Assembly (NCBI GenBank): GCA_947498155.1
Contig: CANMJD010000002.1
Location: forward strand, 434,001-498,000
DNA: 64,000 bases
Source of the DNA: an uncultured Pseudoruegeria sp.
Lineage (GTDB): Bacteria; Pseudomonadota; Alphaproteobacteria; Rhodobacterales; Rhodobacteraceae
Direction of reading: 5' to 3'
This document shows positions 33,352 to 41,035 of the stretch, piece after piece. Position 1 is the first letter of the stretch. Each line of letters begins with the position of its first letter. A program made the position numbers and the translations under genes. A model generated the notes under the pieces. The model did no database searches. It had not been told where the DNA came from and saw only the letters and a list, made by a program, of their open reading frames with translations.

Positions 33352-34722
33352 ATGTCTATTCCTCAATCCGGCGGCGGGCCGATCGAACATCACGATCAAC
33401 TGGCGCAATATCTCGCGGATGGCTGCAAGCCCAAGGAAGACTGGCGTATTGGCACCGAACACGAGAAATTCGGCTATTGCAAAGACTCCCTGAAACCGCT
33501 CCCTTTTGAAGGCAAGCGCTCAATTGTGGCGGTGCTTGAGGGTCTGCGCGATCGCCACGGTTGGGCCGAAGTGCGCGAGGGCGGTCATTTGATCGGTCTT
33601 GAGAAAGACGGGGCCAATGTATCGCTGGAACCGGGCGGCGCGCTCGAGTTGTCTGGTGCACCTTTGGAAACCATCCATGAAACCTGCGACGAGGTGAACA
33701 TCCACCTGCGCGAGGTCAAAGACATCGCTGATGAAATCGGTGTCGGCTTCATCGGGCTTGGGGCCGCGCCGATCTGGCAACATGAAGAAATGCCGCTGAT
33801 GCCCAAGGGTCGCTATAAGCTGATGGATGCTTATATGCAGCGGGTCGGCACCATGGGCACAGCGATGATGCGCCGGACCTGCACAGTTCAGGTCAATCTG
33901 GATTTCGGCTCCGAAGCCGATATGGTGCAAAAAATGCGGGTCGCCATTGCCCTGCAACCCATTGCCACCGCGCTTTTTGCAAATTCGCCGTTCTTTGAAA
34001 ATAAGATCAACGGACATAAATCCTGGCGTTCGCGGGTCTGGCGCGATCTGGACGCGGCGCGCACTGGCATGGTGCCGTTTGTATTCGAAGAGGGCTTCGG
34101 TTTTGAACGTTGGGTGCAATATGCGCTCGATGTGCCGATGTATTTTGTCTATCGCGACGGAAAATATATCGACGCGCTGGGCATGTCGTTCCGCGATTTT
34201 CTAAAGGGTGAGCTGCCCGCCTTGCCCGGGGAAAAGCCGACGCTGTCGGATTGGGCCGATCACCTGACCACCCTGTTTCCCGAAGCACGGGTGAAAAAGT
34301 TTATAGAAATGCGCGGGGCGGATGGCGGACCTTGGCGTCGCCTCTGTGCCTTGCCAGCCTTTTGGGTCGGGTTGACCTATGATCAATCTGCCTTGGATGC
34401 GGCATGGGATCTGGTCAAGGATTGGGATGCACAGACCCGCGATGACATGCGCGTGGCGGCCTCTGTTTCGGGGTTGCAGGGCGAAGCGGGGGGCGTGAAG
34501 CTTCTTGATATTGCCCGCCAGACGGTAGGGATCGCGGAGGCGGGTTTGAAGGCGCGTGCGCGTCCCGGTGCGGGGGGATTGATCCCGGATGAAACCCATT
34601 TCCTGAATGCGCTTAAGGAAAGCGTTGAAACCGGTAAAACACCGGCGGATGAGCTTCTGGACCGCTATAACGGCGATTGGGACGGTGATCTGACGCGGAT
34701 TTATGGCGATTACAGCTATTAG
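33352..34722 (+). CDS. gshA: Glutamate-cysteine ligase, plant/alphaproteobacterial type
   Basis: First enzyme of glutathione synthesis, joining glutamate and cysteine with ATP; 456 residues, cytoplasmic. It matches the GCS2/plant-like class rather than the E. coli GshA class: WRIGTEHEKFGY, GGALELSGAPL, MRRTCTVQVNLDF and GADGGPWRRLCALPAFWVGL are seen. GGAG lies 8 bp before the ATG. A strong stem-loop lies just upstream. The gene is convergent with plsY, with copy 3 of the dispersed repeat between. Confidence 0.93.
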   Translation: MSIPQSGGGPIEHHDQLAQYLADGCKPKEDWRIGTEHEKFGYCKDSLKPLPFEGKRSIVAVLEGLRDRHGWAEVREGGHLIGLEKDGANVSLEPGGALELSGAPLETIHETCDEVNIHLREVKDIADEIGVGFIGLGAAPIWQHEEMPLMPKGRYKLMDAYMQRVGTMGTAMMRRTCTVQVNLDFGSEADMVQKMRVAIALQPIATALFANSPFFENKINGHKSWRSRVWRDLDAARTGMVPFVFEEGFGFERWVQYALDVPMYFVYRDGKYIDALGMSFRDFLKGELPALPGEKPTLSDWADHLTTLFPEARVKKFIEMRGADGGPWRRLCALPAFWVGLTYDQSALDAAWDLVKDWDAQTRDDMRVAASVSGLQGEAGGVKLLDIARQTVGIAEAGLKARARPGAGGLIPDETHFLNALKESVETGKTPADELLDRYNGDWDGDLTRIYGDYSY

Positions 34723-34762
34723 GCTGTGATCTTTGAAGCCGGAGAGCGGCAAGAGATTTTAG

Positions 34763-34796
34763 GCCTCCGGCGGGGATATTTTTGTCAAAATGAAAG
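34763..34796 (+). repeat. Dispersed repeat, copy 3
   Basis: Starts GCCTCCGGCGGGGATATTTT and continues TGTCAAAATGAAAG; the first 21 bases match copies 1 and 2, and the remainder is diverged. It fills the gap between the convergent ends of gshA and plsY. Confidence 0.75.
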
Positions 34797-35411
34797 CTAT
34801 TTTTTAGAGGCACCGATTTTGGGTTCGGTGCCGCTCAGGATGCGGCTGATGTTGGCGCTGTGGCGCCAGAGAATCAGCGCCGCAAGGAGGGCGCAGAGCA
34901 GCATGGCTTCGGGCGCGCCGAGCAGATAGGCGATCAGCGGGGAGCTGACAGCCGCCACCAGAGCCGAGAGCGATGAAATCCGACTGATCAGAGCGGTGAT
35001 CAACCACATGGCACAAGCGCCAAGACCGATAAGCGGGTTCAGCGCCAGCAGCGTGCCAAGGAAGGTCGCAACCCCTTTGCCGCCTTTGAAACCAAGGAAA
35101 ACCGGGAAGCAATGGCCAAGAAAGGCCATGAAGCCTGCCAGCTGCGCGGCGTCTTCACCAAGGGCTGCGCGTGCCACCAACACGGCAATCCCGCCTTTGC
35201 CCGCGTCTAGTATCAGCGTTAGGAAGGCCGCGAGCTTATTACCGGTGCGCAGCACATTGGTCGCACCGATATTGCCGGAGCCGATCTGGCGCAGATCGCC
35301 AAGGCCGAACAGCCGCGCCATAACAAGGCCAAACGGCACCGATCCCAGCAGATAGGCCGCGATGGCGGTCAGTCCCAACAAGGGGAGAGAGGTCGTGAGG
35401 ATCGGGATCAT
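34797..35411 (-). CDS. plsY: Glycerol-3-phosphate acyltransferase PlsY
   Basis: Inner-membrane acyltransferase of 204 residues that moves an acyl group from acyl-phosphate to glycerol 3-phosphate, the first step of phospholipid synthesis. Conserved motifs: LGSVPFGLVMAR, GSGNIGATNVLRTGNK, and HCFPVFLGFKGGKGVATFLG. Five or more hydrophobic helices. It overlaps the dihydroorotase-like gene by 4 bp and ends the pyrB operon. Confidence 0.94.
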   Translation of the reverse strand: MIPILTTSLPLLGLTAIAAYLLGSVPFGLVMARLFGLGDLRQIGSGNIGATNVLRTGNKLAAFLTLILDAGKGGIAVLVARAALGEDAAQLAGFMAFLGHCFPVFLGFKGGKGVATFLGTLLALNPLIGLGACAMWLITALISRISSLSALVAAVSSPLIAYLLGAPEAMLLCALLAALILWRHSANISRILSGTEPKIGASKK

Positions 35412-36685
35412 GAGAGGTCTCCGTGGACCGGCGTGCCAGACACAACTGTGAGCAGCACCTTGCCTTGCAGGCGTTGTTCATCAAAGGGGGTGTTTTTGGA
35501 CTTTGACTGCAGTTTAAAGCGGTCCATGACAAAAGGCGCGTGGGCATCAAACAGGATCAGGTCCGCCGGAGCCCCTTCGGCCAAGCGCCCGCTGTTAAGC
35601 CCAAGACGTTTTGCAGGGTTCAGGGCCATGGCGCGAAACAGGGTCGGCAGGTCCAGAAGTTCTGCATGAAACAGGCGCAGGGCGGCGGGCAGCAAGGTTT
35701 CAAGGCCAACCGCGCCGCTGGCGGCCTCTTCAAAGGGCAGGCGTTTGCTTTCTTCGTCCTGCGGGGTGTGGAACGACGAGATGATGTCGATCAAGCCGCT
35801 GGCCACAGCCTCGACCATGGCCAGACGATCATCTTCGCTGCGCAGGGGGGGTTTGAATTTGAAAAAGGTCCGGTAGGCCCCGACGTCCAATTCGTTCAGG
35901 GTCAGATGGTGGATATTCACCCCTGCGGTGACGTCCAGACCGGCGTCTTTGGCCCGTTTCAGGGCCGGCAGGGCCGCCGCCGTCGACAGAGCGTCAGCGT
36001 GGTAGCGCGCGCCGGTCATTTCCACCAGCGCCAGATCGCGCTCCAACCCCATGCGTTCGGCTTGCGGCGATACTGCTGGCAGGCCCTTGAGCGAGGCAAA
36101 TTTGCCCGAGGTCACTGACGCCCCGTTAGAAAGGATCGGTTCCTGCGGGTGGGTCATCACCAAAGCGCCCAGAGATTTTGCGTAGGTCAAACAGCGCGAC
36201 AGCAGTTTGGTGTTTTCCACCACATGGTCACAATCGGTAAAGGCCACGGCCCCCGCATCTTGCAGAAACCCGATTTCAACCATTTCCCGCCCGTTGCGGC
36301 CTTTGGTCAGGGCCGCCATCGGCAGGATGTTGACCGGCGCGGCCTCATTGGCGCGACGGGTGACAAATTCGAGGGTTTCGGGGCTGTCGGTGGCCGGAGT
36401 CGTATCGGGGCGTGTGATAACGGTGGTGACCCCGCCCGCCGCAGCCGCGCGGCCCGCGCTACGAAAGCTCTCTTTGTGGCGCTCACCCGGTTCGCCGATT
36501 TTGACGCCGATGTCCACCAGACCGGGGGCCAGAAATTTACCGCCGCAATCATGGGTTCGGTCCGCCTGTGGGGCCTTGCCTGTGCCGGTTGCAGCGATCT
36601 TCCCCTGATTCACCAGCAGCCAGCCGCTGCGCACCTCTGAGGCTTCGGGGTCGATCAGTTGGGCGTTGGTAAAGAGCAGCGTCAT
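35408..36685 (-). CDS. Dihydroorotase-like protein lacking the metal-binding motif
   Basis: Amidohydrolase-fold protein of 425 residues related to type I dihydroorotase. The diagnostic DxHxHxREPG is replaced by DIGVKIGEPG (residues 58-67), so both metal-binding histidines are lost; this was checked on the DNA. The second key block, normally TDHAPH, is SFHTPQ (304-309), losing the catalytic Asp. It is therefore unlikely to be an active dihydroorotase. Pseudomonas encodes an inactive PyrC-like subunit (pyrC-prime/pyrX) that is needed to assemble aspartate transcarbamoylase, and pyrB is in the same operon here; a similar structural role is the best inference. An active pyrC would have to be elsewhere. 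Confidence 0.85.
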   Translation of the reverse strand: MTLLFTNAQLIDPEASEVRSGWLLVNQGKIAATGTGKAPQADRTHDCGGKFLAPGLVDIGVKIGEPGERHKESFRSAGRAAAAGGVTTVITRPDTTPATDSPETLEFVTRRANEAAPVNILPMAALTKGRNGREMVEIGFLQDAGAVAFTDCDHVVENTKLLSRCLTYAKSLGALVMTHPQEPILSNGASVTSGKFASLKGLPAVSPQAERMGLERDLALVEMTGARYHADALSTAAALPALKRAKDAGLDVTAGVNIHHLTLNELDVGAYRTFFKFKPPLRSEDDRLAMVEAVASGLIDIISSFHTPQDEESKRLPFEEAASGAVGLETLLPAALRLFHAELLDLPTLFRAMALNPAKRLGLNSGRLAEGAPADLILFDAHAPFVMDRFKLQSKSKNTPFDEQRLQGKVLLTVVSGTPVHGDLS

Positions 36686-37224
36686 GCCTGACCTCGTTGG
36701 ATTTTGCGCAGCATATCATAGATCCTGCGGGCGTCCGCAATGCGTTCGAACCCGACTTTTTGTCGCGAAGAGCCTTTGGACGTATTAATGAATATCGTGT
36801 CGAAATAGACCGATCCAGGGGTGCCGTCGACCAGCTCCAGCACCAAATCGGGGTAGATGTCATAGGATTGCAACTGCCGCTGGCCTTTGTTGTCTGTGGC
36901 AATAAAGGCGCGGCGGTTCGAGAGGGAATACCAAGAGGCCCGGCGCAGGCGCATGTTGCGCAGCGGTGCGCGGAAAAGCGTGCTTATTCCTGCGCCGAAG
37001 ATGAGCAGACCGAGCAGCCAGAAATAACCGCCGGATTGGGCGGCTTGGTACATCCAGAAAAGCGAAAACCCGCATATCGCTATCATTGGAGCCAGCGATT
37101 TCGGGGTGAGCGTGGGCCAGATAAAAGCCCCGTCGGGGCGGTCTTGCCAAAGCAGGGTCTCATCCGCCTCTAGTATGCCGTCCCATCCGTCGGGATGATT
37201 GCTCTGCGCCGCCGTGGAGTGCAT
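36682..37224 (-). CDS. Membrane protein with PH-like domain, unknown function
   Basis: Protein of 180 residues (start at 37224, one base into the preceding stop region, TAATG). Residues about 40-85 contain two hydrophobic helices (MIAICGFSLFWMYQAAQSGG, then YFWLLGLLIFGAGIS). The rest resembles a small bacterial PH-type beta domain (RRASWYSLSNRRAFIATDNKGQ). It overlaps the dihydroorotase-like gene by 4 bp. I cannot assign a function; it seems to be regularly packed into this operon. Confidence 0.7.
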   Translation of the reverse strand: MHSTAAQSNHPDGWDGILEADETLLWQDRPDGAFIWPTLTPKSLAPMIAICGFSLFWMYQAAQSGGYFWLLGLLIFGAGISTLFRAPLRNMRLRRASWYSLSNRRAFIATDNKGQRQLQSYDIYPDLVLELVDGTPGSVYFDTIFINTSKGSSRQKVGFERIADARRIYDMLRKIQRGQA

Positions 37225-37766
37225 TAGCTCAGCACCCAAACCACAAGCGCCATAATGGCTGCCGCCAGCGGCAGGGCCAAGAGCGCCAGTATCAACGTCA
37301 GATACGGGCTGCGGGATGTGCCGGTGCCCTGCGCCAATTGTCCTTTGGCGCTCTCGGATTTCAGATCGATGATGCGGCGGTCTGGCGTTTCTTCGGCAAA
37401 GGTGGCCAGCCAGCGCAGCGGGGGTTTTGGCGTCAGGGTTGTGGCTTGCCCGCCAAAGGCTTTGGACAGGATCACCGCAACGGTACCTTTGATTGCCTCA
37501 AGGCGCACACGATACGGCGCGACCTCTTCGACCGAGACGCCCAGACCTTCGTTCAGATACCGCGCCAATCCCAGCTCTTCCAGATCCTCTAAATCAAAGA
37601 CTTCGACATAGGTTCTGTTCAGCCCCGATGCGCCAAGCGCTTCTTCGAGAGGGCTGCTGCCTGTTGCATCCGGTGTCACAAAACGCTCGATCTCGGTCTG
37701 TGGGATATCCACCGAAAAGACGCGAACAACGCCAAATTCGGTGGCAGGGACGTTCATTTGGGTCAT
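37224..37766 (-). CDS. Protein with C-terminal membrane anchor, unknown function
   Basis: Protein of 180 residues, mostly soluble, with one C-terminal helix (LILALLALPLAAAIMALVVWVLS), so it is tail-anchored. The N-terminal portion begins MTQMNVPATEFGVVRVFSVD. ATG at 37766 overlaps the small gene's stop as ATGA; an in-frame ATG at 37757 is an alternative. No recognised domain. It lies between the 33-residue membrane protein and the PH-like membrane protein, suggesting that these three act together at the membrane. Confidence 0.7.
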   Translation of the reverse strand: MTQMNVPATEFGVVRVFSVDIPQTEIERFVTPDATGSSPLEEALGASGLNRTYVEVFDLEDLEELGLARYLNEGLGVSVEEVAPYRVRLEAIKGTVAVILSKAFGGQATTLTPKPPLRWLATFAEETPDRRIIDLKSESAKGQLAQGTGTSRSPYLTLILALLALPLAAAIMALVVWVLS

Positions 37767-37864
37767 CCGCCGATCCAGATCATCAGACCGACAAGGGCAA
37801 ACATGACGATCAGCGCAATCATCGCGATCCGGCCGCTCATCTTTGGGTCTTTGGGGTCTTCCAT
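37763..37864 (-). CDS. 33-residue single-helix membrane protein
   Basis: Very short gene directly after pyrB: ATG at 37864, 4 bp beyond the pyrB stop, and a TGA at 37763-37765 overlapping the next start as ATGA. The product begins MEDPKDPKMSGRIAMIALIV and continues as one hydrophobic helix to a GG end. The exact coupling at both ends argues that it is translated. Function unknown. Confidence 0.7.
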   Translation of the reverse strand: MEDPKDPKMSGRIAMIALIVMFALVGLMIWIGG

Positions 37865-37868
37865 TGGC

Positions 37869-38822
37869 TTAGGCCTCTATCGTTTTGGGGGCGCTGGCGC
37901 GCCGGTTTCGGGCCAGCAAATCCATCGCCGCCATCCGTACCGCGACGCCCATTTCGACTTGTTCCTGAATGACCGAGCGGTTGATGTCATCGGCAATCGT
38001 GCCATCGATTTCAACGCCACGGTTCATCGGACCCGGATGCATGACGATGGCATCCTTCTTGGCGAAATCAAGCTTTTCGGCATCCAGCCCGAAGCGGTGG
38101 TAATATTCGCGCTCTGACGGAATAAAGCCGCCATCCATACGTTCGCGTTGCAGACGCAGCATCATCACCACATCCACGTCCTTTAGCCCTTCGCGCATAT
38201 CGTCATAGACCTCTACGCCAAAATCCGCGATCCGGCTGGGCATCAGGGTCGGCGGGCCGACAAGGCGCACGCGGTTTTCCATCTTGCCCAGCAACATGAT
38301 GTTAGAGCGGGCCACGCGTGAATGGGCAATATCGCCGCAAATGGCGATGTTCAGGCGATGCAGGCGGCCTTTGGCGCGGCGGATGGTCAGCGCATCCAGC
38401 AAGGCCTGGGTCGGGTGTTCATGACGCCCGTCACCGGCGTTGAGCACCGCGCAATTCACTTTTTCAGCCAAAAGGTCCACCGCACCGGAATGCGGGTGGC
38501 GTACCACCAAAAGATCGGGGTGCATGGCGTTCAGGGTCAGCGCCGTATCAACCAGTGTTTCGCCCTTTTTGATGCTGCTGGCCTGCATGGCCATATTCAT
38601 CACATCCGCGCCCAGCCGTTTACCGGCCAGTTCAAAGCTGGCCTGCGTGCGGGTGGAGTTTTCAAAGAACATATTGATCTGGGTGAGGCCTGCCAGCGCG
38701 TCGGAATGTTTGAGGGCGCGGCGGTTCAGGTCGACATATTGGTCAGCGAGATCAAGGATTTCGCGAATCTCTTCCGGATAAAGGGGTTCGATGCCAAGAA
38801 GATGTTTGCCGCGGAATGTCAT
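37869..38822 (-). CDS. pyrB: Aspartate carbamoyltransferase catalytic subunit
   Basis: Enzyme of 317 residues that condenses carbamoyl phosphate with aspartate in pyrimidine synthesis. The carbamoyl phosphate motif [13 protein letters not shown], then [32 protein letters not shown] and [12 protein letters not shown] are present. The ATG at 38822 has GGAG just upstream; a longer frame to 38891 reads through the promoter region. First gene of a six-gene operon that ends with a dihydroorotase-like gene and plsY. No pyrI gene is adjacent, which fits an ATCase that assembles with a dihydroorotase-like partner. Confidence 0.95.
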   Translation of the reverse strand: MTFRGKHLLGIEPLYPEEIREILDLADQYVDLNRRALKHSDALAGLTQINMFFENSTRTQASFELAGKRLGADVMNMAMQASSIKKGETLVDTALTLNAMHPDLLVVRHPHSGAVDLLAEKVNCAVLNAGDGRHEHPTQALLDALTIRRAKGRLHRLNIAICGDIAHSRVARSNIMLLGKMENRVRLVGPPTLMPSRIADFGVEVYDDMREGLKDVDVVMMLRLQRERMDGGFIPSEREYYHRFGLDAEKLDFAKKDAIVMHPGPMNRGVEIDGTIADDINRSVIQEQVEMGVAVRMAAMDLLARNRRASAPKTIEA

Positions 38823-38925
38823 TTCGTCTCCGTGTCTGCTTGATTTGCTTATAGAAACGCTAACCATTCGCCGCAAGAGTAGAGGAGCCATTTACCTTAA
38901 CGCGCGAGGGGCGTAGCTTGAGCAC

Positions 38926-39756
38926 ATGATCGAGAACATGGATTTTCATACGGCGAAAGCGCTGCTGGAATGGCAGCTGGAGATGGGCATTGATGAGGCC
39001 ATCTCAGAGGCGCCTGTGAACCGTTTTGATCTGGGGCCACCGGTGGCAAAACCGAAGGAAGCCCCGACGCCAGCTATTGATAAACAAACCGCAGAACGCC
39101 GTGAAAAACCGCCGCTGCCTGTGGTGCCGAAAAAACCGGATGTGGATGCCGTAAAAGTTGCCAAAGAGGTGGCAGCAGGGGCCCATACGCTCGAAGAATT
39201 ACGCGCCGCCCTTGAGGGGTTCACCCTATGTGAACTACGGCGCGGTGCGCGCAATCAGGTGTTTGGCGATGGGGTGGCACCCGCGCGGATCATGGTAATC
39301 GGCGATGCGCCCAACCGTGACGAAGACCGGCAGGGACGCCCATTTGTCGGTAAAACCGGCATCTTGCTGGATCGCATGTTTGACGCCATCGGATTTTCGC
39401 GCGGCGCAGCGGATGCAGAGGCCGGGCTTTATGTGACCACCGCACTCCCATGGCGTCCCCCCCATGGCCGTGACGCGGCACCGGAAGAAAACGCCATGCT
39501 GTTGCCCTTTATGGAAAAACATATCGAACTGGTCGCGCCGGATGCGCTGGTTTTTATGGGCAATGCGGCCTGTCAATTGCTGCTGGGCAAGCGCGGTATC
39601 ACCCGTATGCGCGGCACTTGGACAGAGGCCTTGGGCCGTCCGGCTTTGCCGATGTTCAACCCCGAAGCCTTGCTGCGCAATCCGGTGGCCAAGCGCGAAG
39701 CCTGGCAGGATTTACTCTCCCTAAAGGCACATTTAACGGCAGGATCAGCCGAATGA
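38926..39756 (+). CDS. Divergent uracil-DNA glycosylase superfamily protein
   Basis: Protein of 276 residues: a poorly conserved, Pro/Lys-rich N-terminus (about 35-80), then a UDG fold. The fold resembles family 4, with VIGDAPNRDEDRQGRPFVGKTGILLDRM (126-151), PWRPP (175-179), APDALVFMGNAACQLLLG (204-221) and MFNPEALLRNP (243-253). Family 4 enzymes hold a [4Fe-4S] cluster; only one of those cysteines (C102) remains, the others being replaced (LPWRPP for KCRPP, MLLPFM for CxPxL). The catalytic GEAPG is GDAPN and the HPSxLL histidine is Asn. It may repair a different base, bind DNA without cutting, or have changed chemistry. It overlaps the LysE gene by 4 bp. Confidence 0.8.
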   Translation: MIENMDFHTAKALLEWQLEMGIDEAISEAPVNRFDLGPPVAKPKEAPTPAIDKQTAERREKPPLPVVPKKPDVDAVKVAKEVAAGAHTLEELRAALEGFTLCELRRGARNQVFGDGVAPARIMVIGDAPNRDEDRQGRPFVGKTGILLDRMFDAIGFSRGAADAEAGLYVTTALPWRPPHGRDAAPEENAMLLPFMEKHIELVAPDALVFMGNAACQLLLGKRGITRMRGTWTEALGRPALPMFNPEALLRNPVAKREAWQDLLSLKAHLTAGSAE

Positions 39757-40376
39757 TTATAGATCCGCTGCTGCTTCTGGCATTTATTCCCGCCGGTTTG
39801 GCGCTGAACCTGACACCGGGTGCGGATATGTTGTTTTGTTTCGGGCAAGGGTTGCGGGGCGGTCCTCGGGTTGCGTTGGCGGCTAGTGCGGGCATTTCCC
39901 TCGGGGCGTTGGTGCACACGATGCTGGCTGGATTGGGTCTGGGCGCTTTGGTTGCGACCTATCCACCGGTTTTTGAGGCGATCCGCTGGCTCGGCGTTGG
40001 ATATCTGGTCTGGCTCGCGGTGACCACTTTACGCGCACCGATGACCAAACCGAAGGATGCACCGATGGCGCAGATCGGGTACCCGTTTCGAGGGGCTTTG
40101 CTGGTCAATCTGACCAACCCCAAAGTCATCCTTTTTGTGCTCGCCTTTCTGCCGCAGTTTGTCGACCCGAGCCGGCCAACCTTGCCGCAGTTTTTGGTGC
40201 TTGGTGCGATGTTGGCCATAGGCGGGTTCATTGTGAACGGTGCCGTCGGGGTGCTGGCGGGTGGGCTCGGACGAAAGCTTTTGCAATCAGACAGGTTTGA
40301 ACGCGGCATCCGTTGGGCTTCGGCAACAGTATTCGGACTGCTGGCGTTGCGGCTTGCGGTTATGCGACAAGGATAG
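39753..40376 (+). CDS. LysE/RhtB-family amino acid exporter
   Basis: Inner-membrane protein of 207 residues with about six hydrophobic helices. It starts MIIDPLLLLAFIPAGLALNLTPGADMLFC, the usual RhtB opening with NLTPGAD; GALLVNLTNPKVILFVLAFLPQFV is the second family block. ATG at 39753 overlaps the upstream stop (ATGA). Substrates of this family include homoserine, threonine and lysine; here it is unknown. Confidence 0.9.
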   Translation: MIIDPLLLLAFIPAGLALNLTPGADMLFCFGQGLRGGPRVALAASAGISLGALVHTMLAGLGLGALVATYPPVFEAIRWLGVGYLVWLAVTTLRAPMTKPKDAPMAQIGYPFRGALLVNLTNPKVILFVLAFLPQFVDPSRPTLPQFLVLGAMLAIGGFIVNGAVGVLAGGLGRKLLQSDRFERGIRWASATVFGLLALRLAVMRQG

Positions 40377-40382
40377 CGCGAT

Positions 40383-40925
40383 ATGAGCAGAATTGATGAA
40401 ACCAATGATTTTATCCCCGTCCGGATCGCCGTTTTAACCGTCTCCGACAGCCGCAGTCTGGCCGAAGATCGCTCCGGTCAAACGTTGGTCGATCGTCTGC
40501 AATCGGCAGGTCATATCTTGGCGGATCGCCAAATCCTGCCGGATGAGCGGGCCGAGATCGCGGATCAACTGCGCAGATGGTGTGCCGATCCGGCAATTGA
40601 TGTGGTGATTTCAACCGGCGGCACCGGCCTGACGGGGCGCGATGTTACCGTTGAGGCGCATCGCGATGTCTATGAAAAGGAAATCGAGGCTTTCGGCACG
40701 GTTTTCACTATTGTCTCGATGAAAAAAATCGGCACCTCTGCGGTGCAATCCCGCGCCACGGGCGGCGTCGCGCAGGGCACTTATCTGTTCGCGCTGCCCG
40801 GAAGTCCCGGCGCTTGCAAGGATGCATGGGATGAAATTCTGTGCCTGCAGTTGGATATGCGCCATAAGCCGTGCAATTTTGTCGAAATTTTTCCGCGTCT
40901 GGACGAAAAATTGCGACGGAAGTGA
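40383..40925 (+). CDS. moaB: Molybdopterin adenylyltransferase-like protein MoaB
   Basis: Molybdenum cofactor protein of 180 residues, acting on molybdopterin (adenylylation). The MoaB/Mog signature IAVLTVSDSRSLAEDRSGQTL is at about 15-35 and STGGTGLTGRDVTVEA at about 77-92; ALPGSPGACKDAWDEIL follows. It begins 7 bp after lysE. SoeA and the fdhD-mob-moe cluster elsewhere in the window fit a cell that makes Mo-bis-MGD enzymes. Confidence 0.92.
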   Translation: MSRIDETNDFIPVRIAVLTVSDSRSLAEDRSGQTLVDRLQSAGHILADRQILPDERAEIADQLRRWCADPAIDVVISTGGTGLTGRDVTVEAHRDVYEKEIEAFGTVFTIVSMKKIGTSAVQSRATGGVAQGTYLFALPGSPGACKDAWDEILCLQLDMRHKPCNFVEIFPRLDEKLRRK

Positions 40926-41035
40926 TCCCGACGGGCGTTTAAACAGTACTATATACAAGTTGCGCTTAATTTTTGCGGTTTGCCGCGCTGTGATGGCGGG
41001 CTCTGCGCGGGCTAAAATGAACAAAGGGACAAGGC

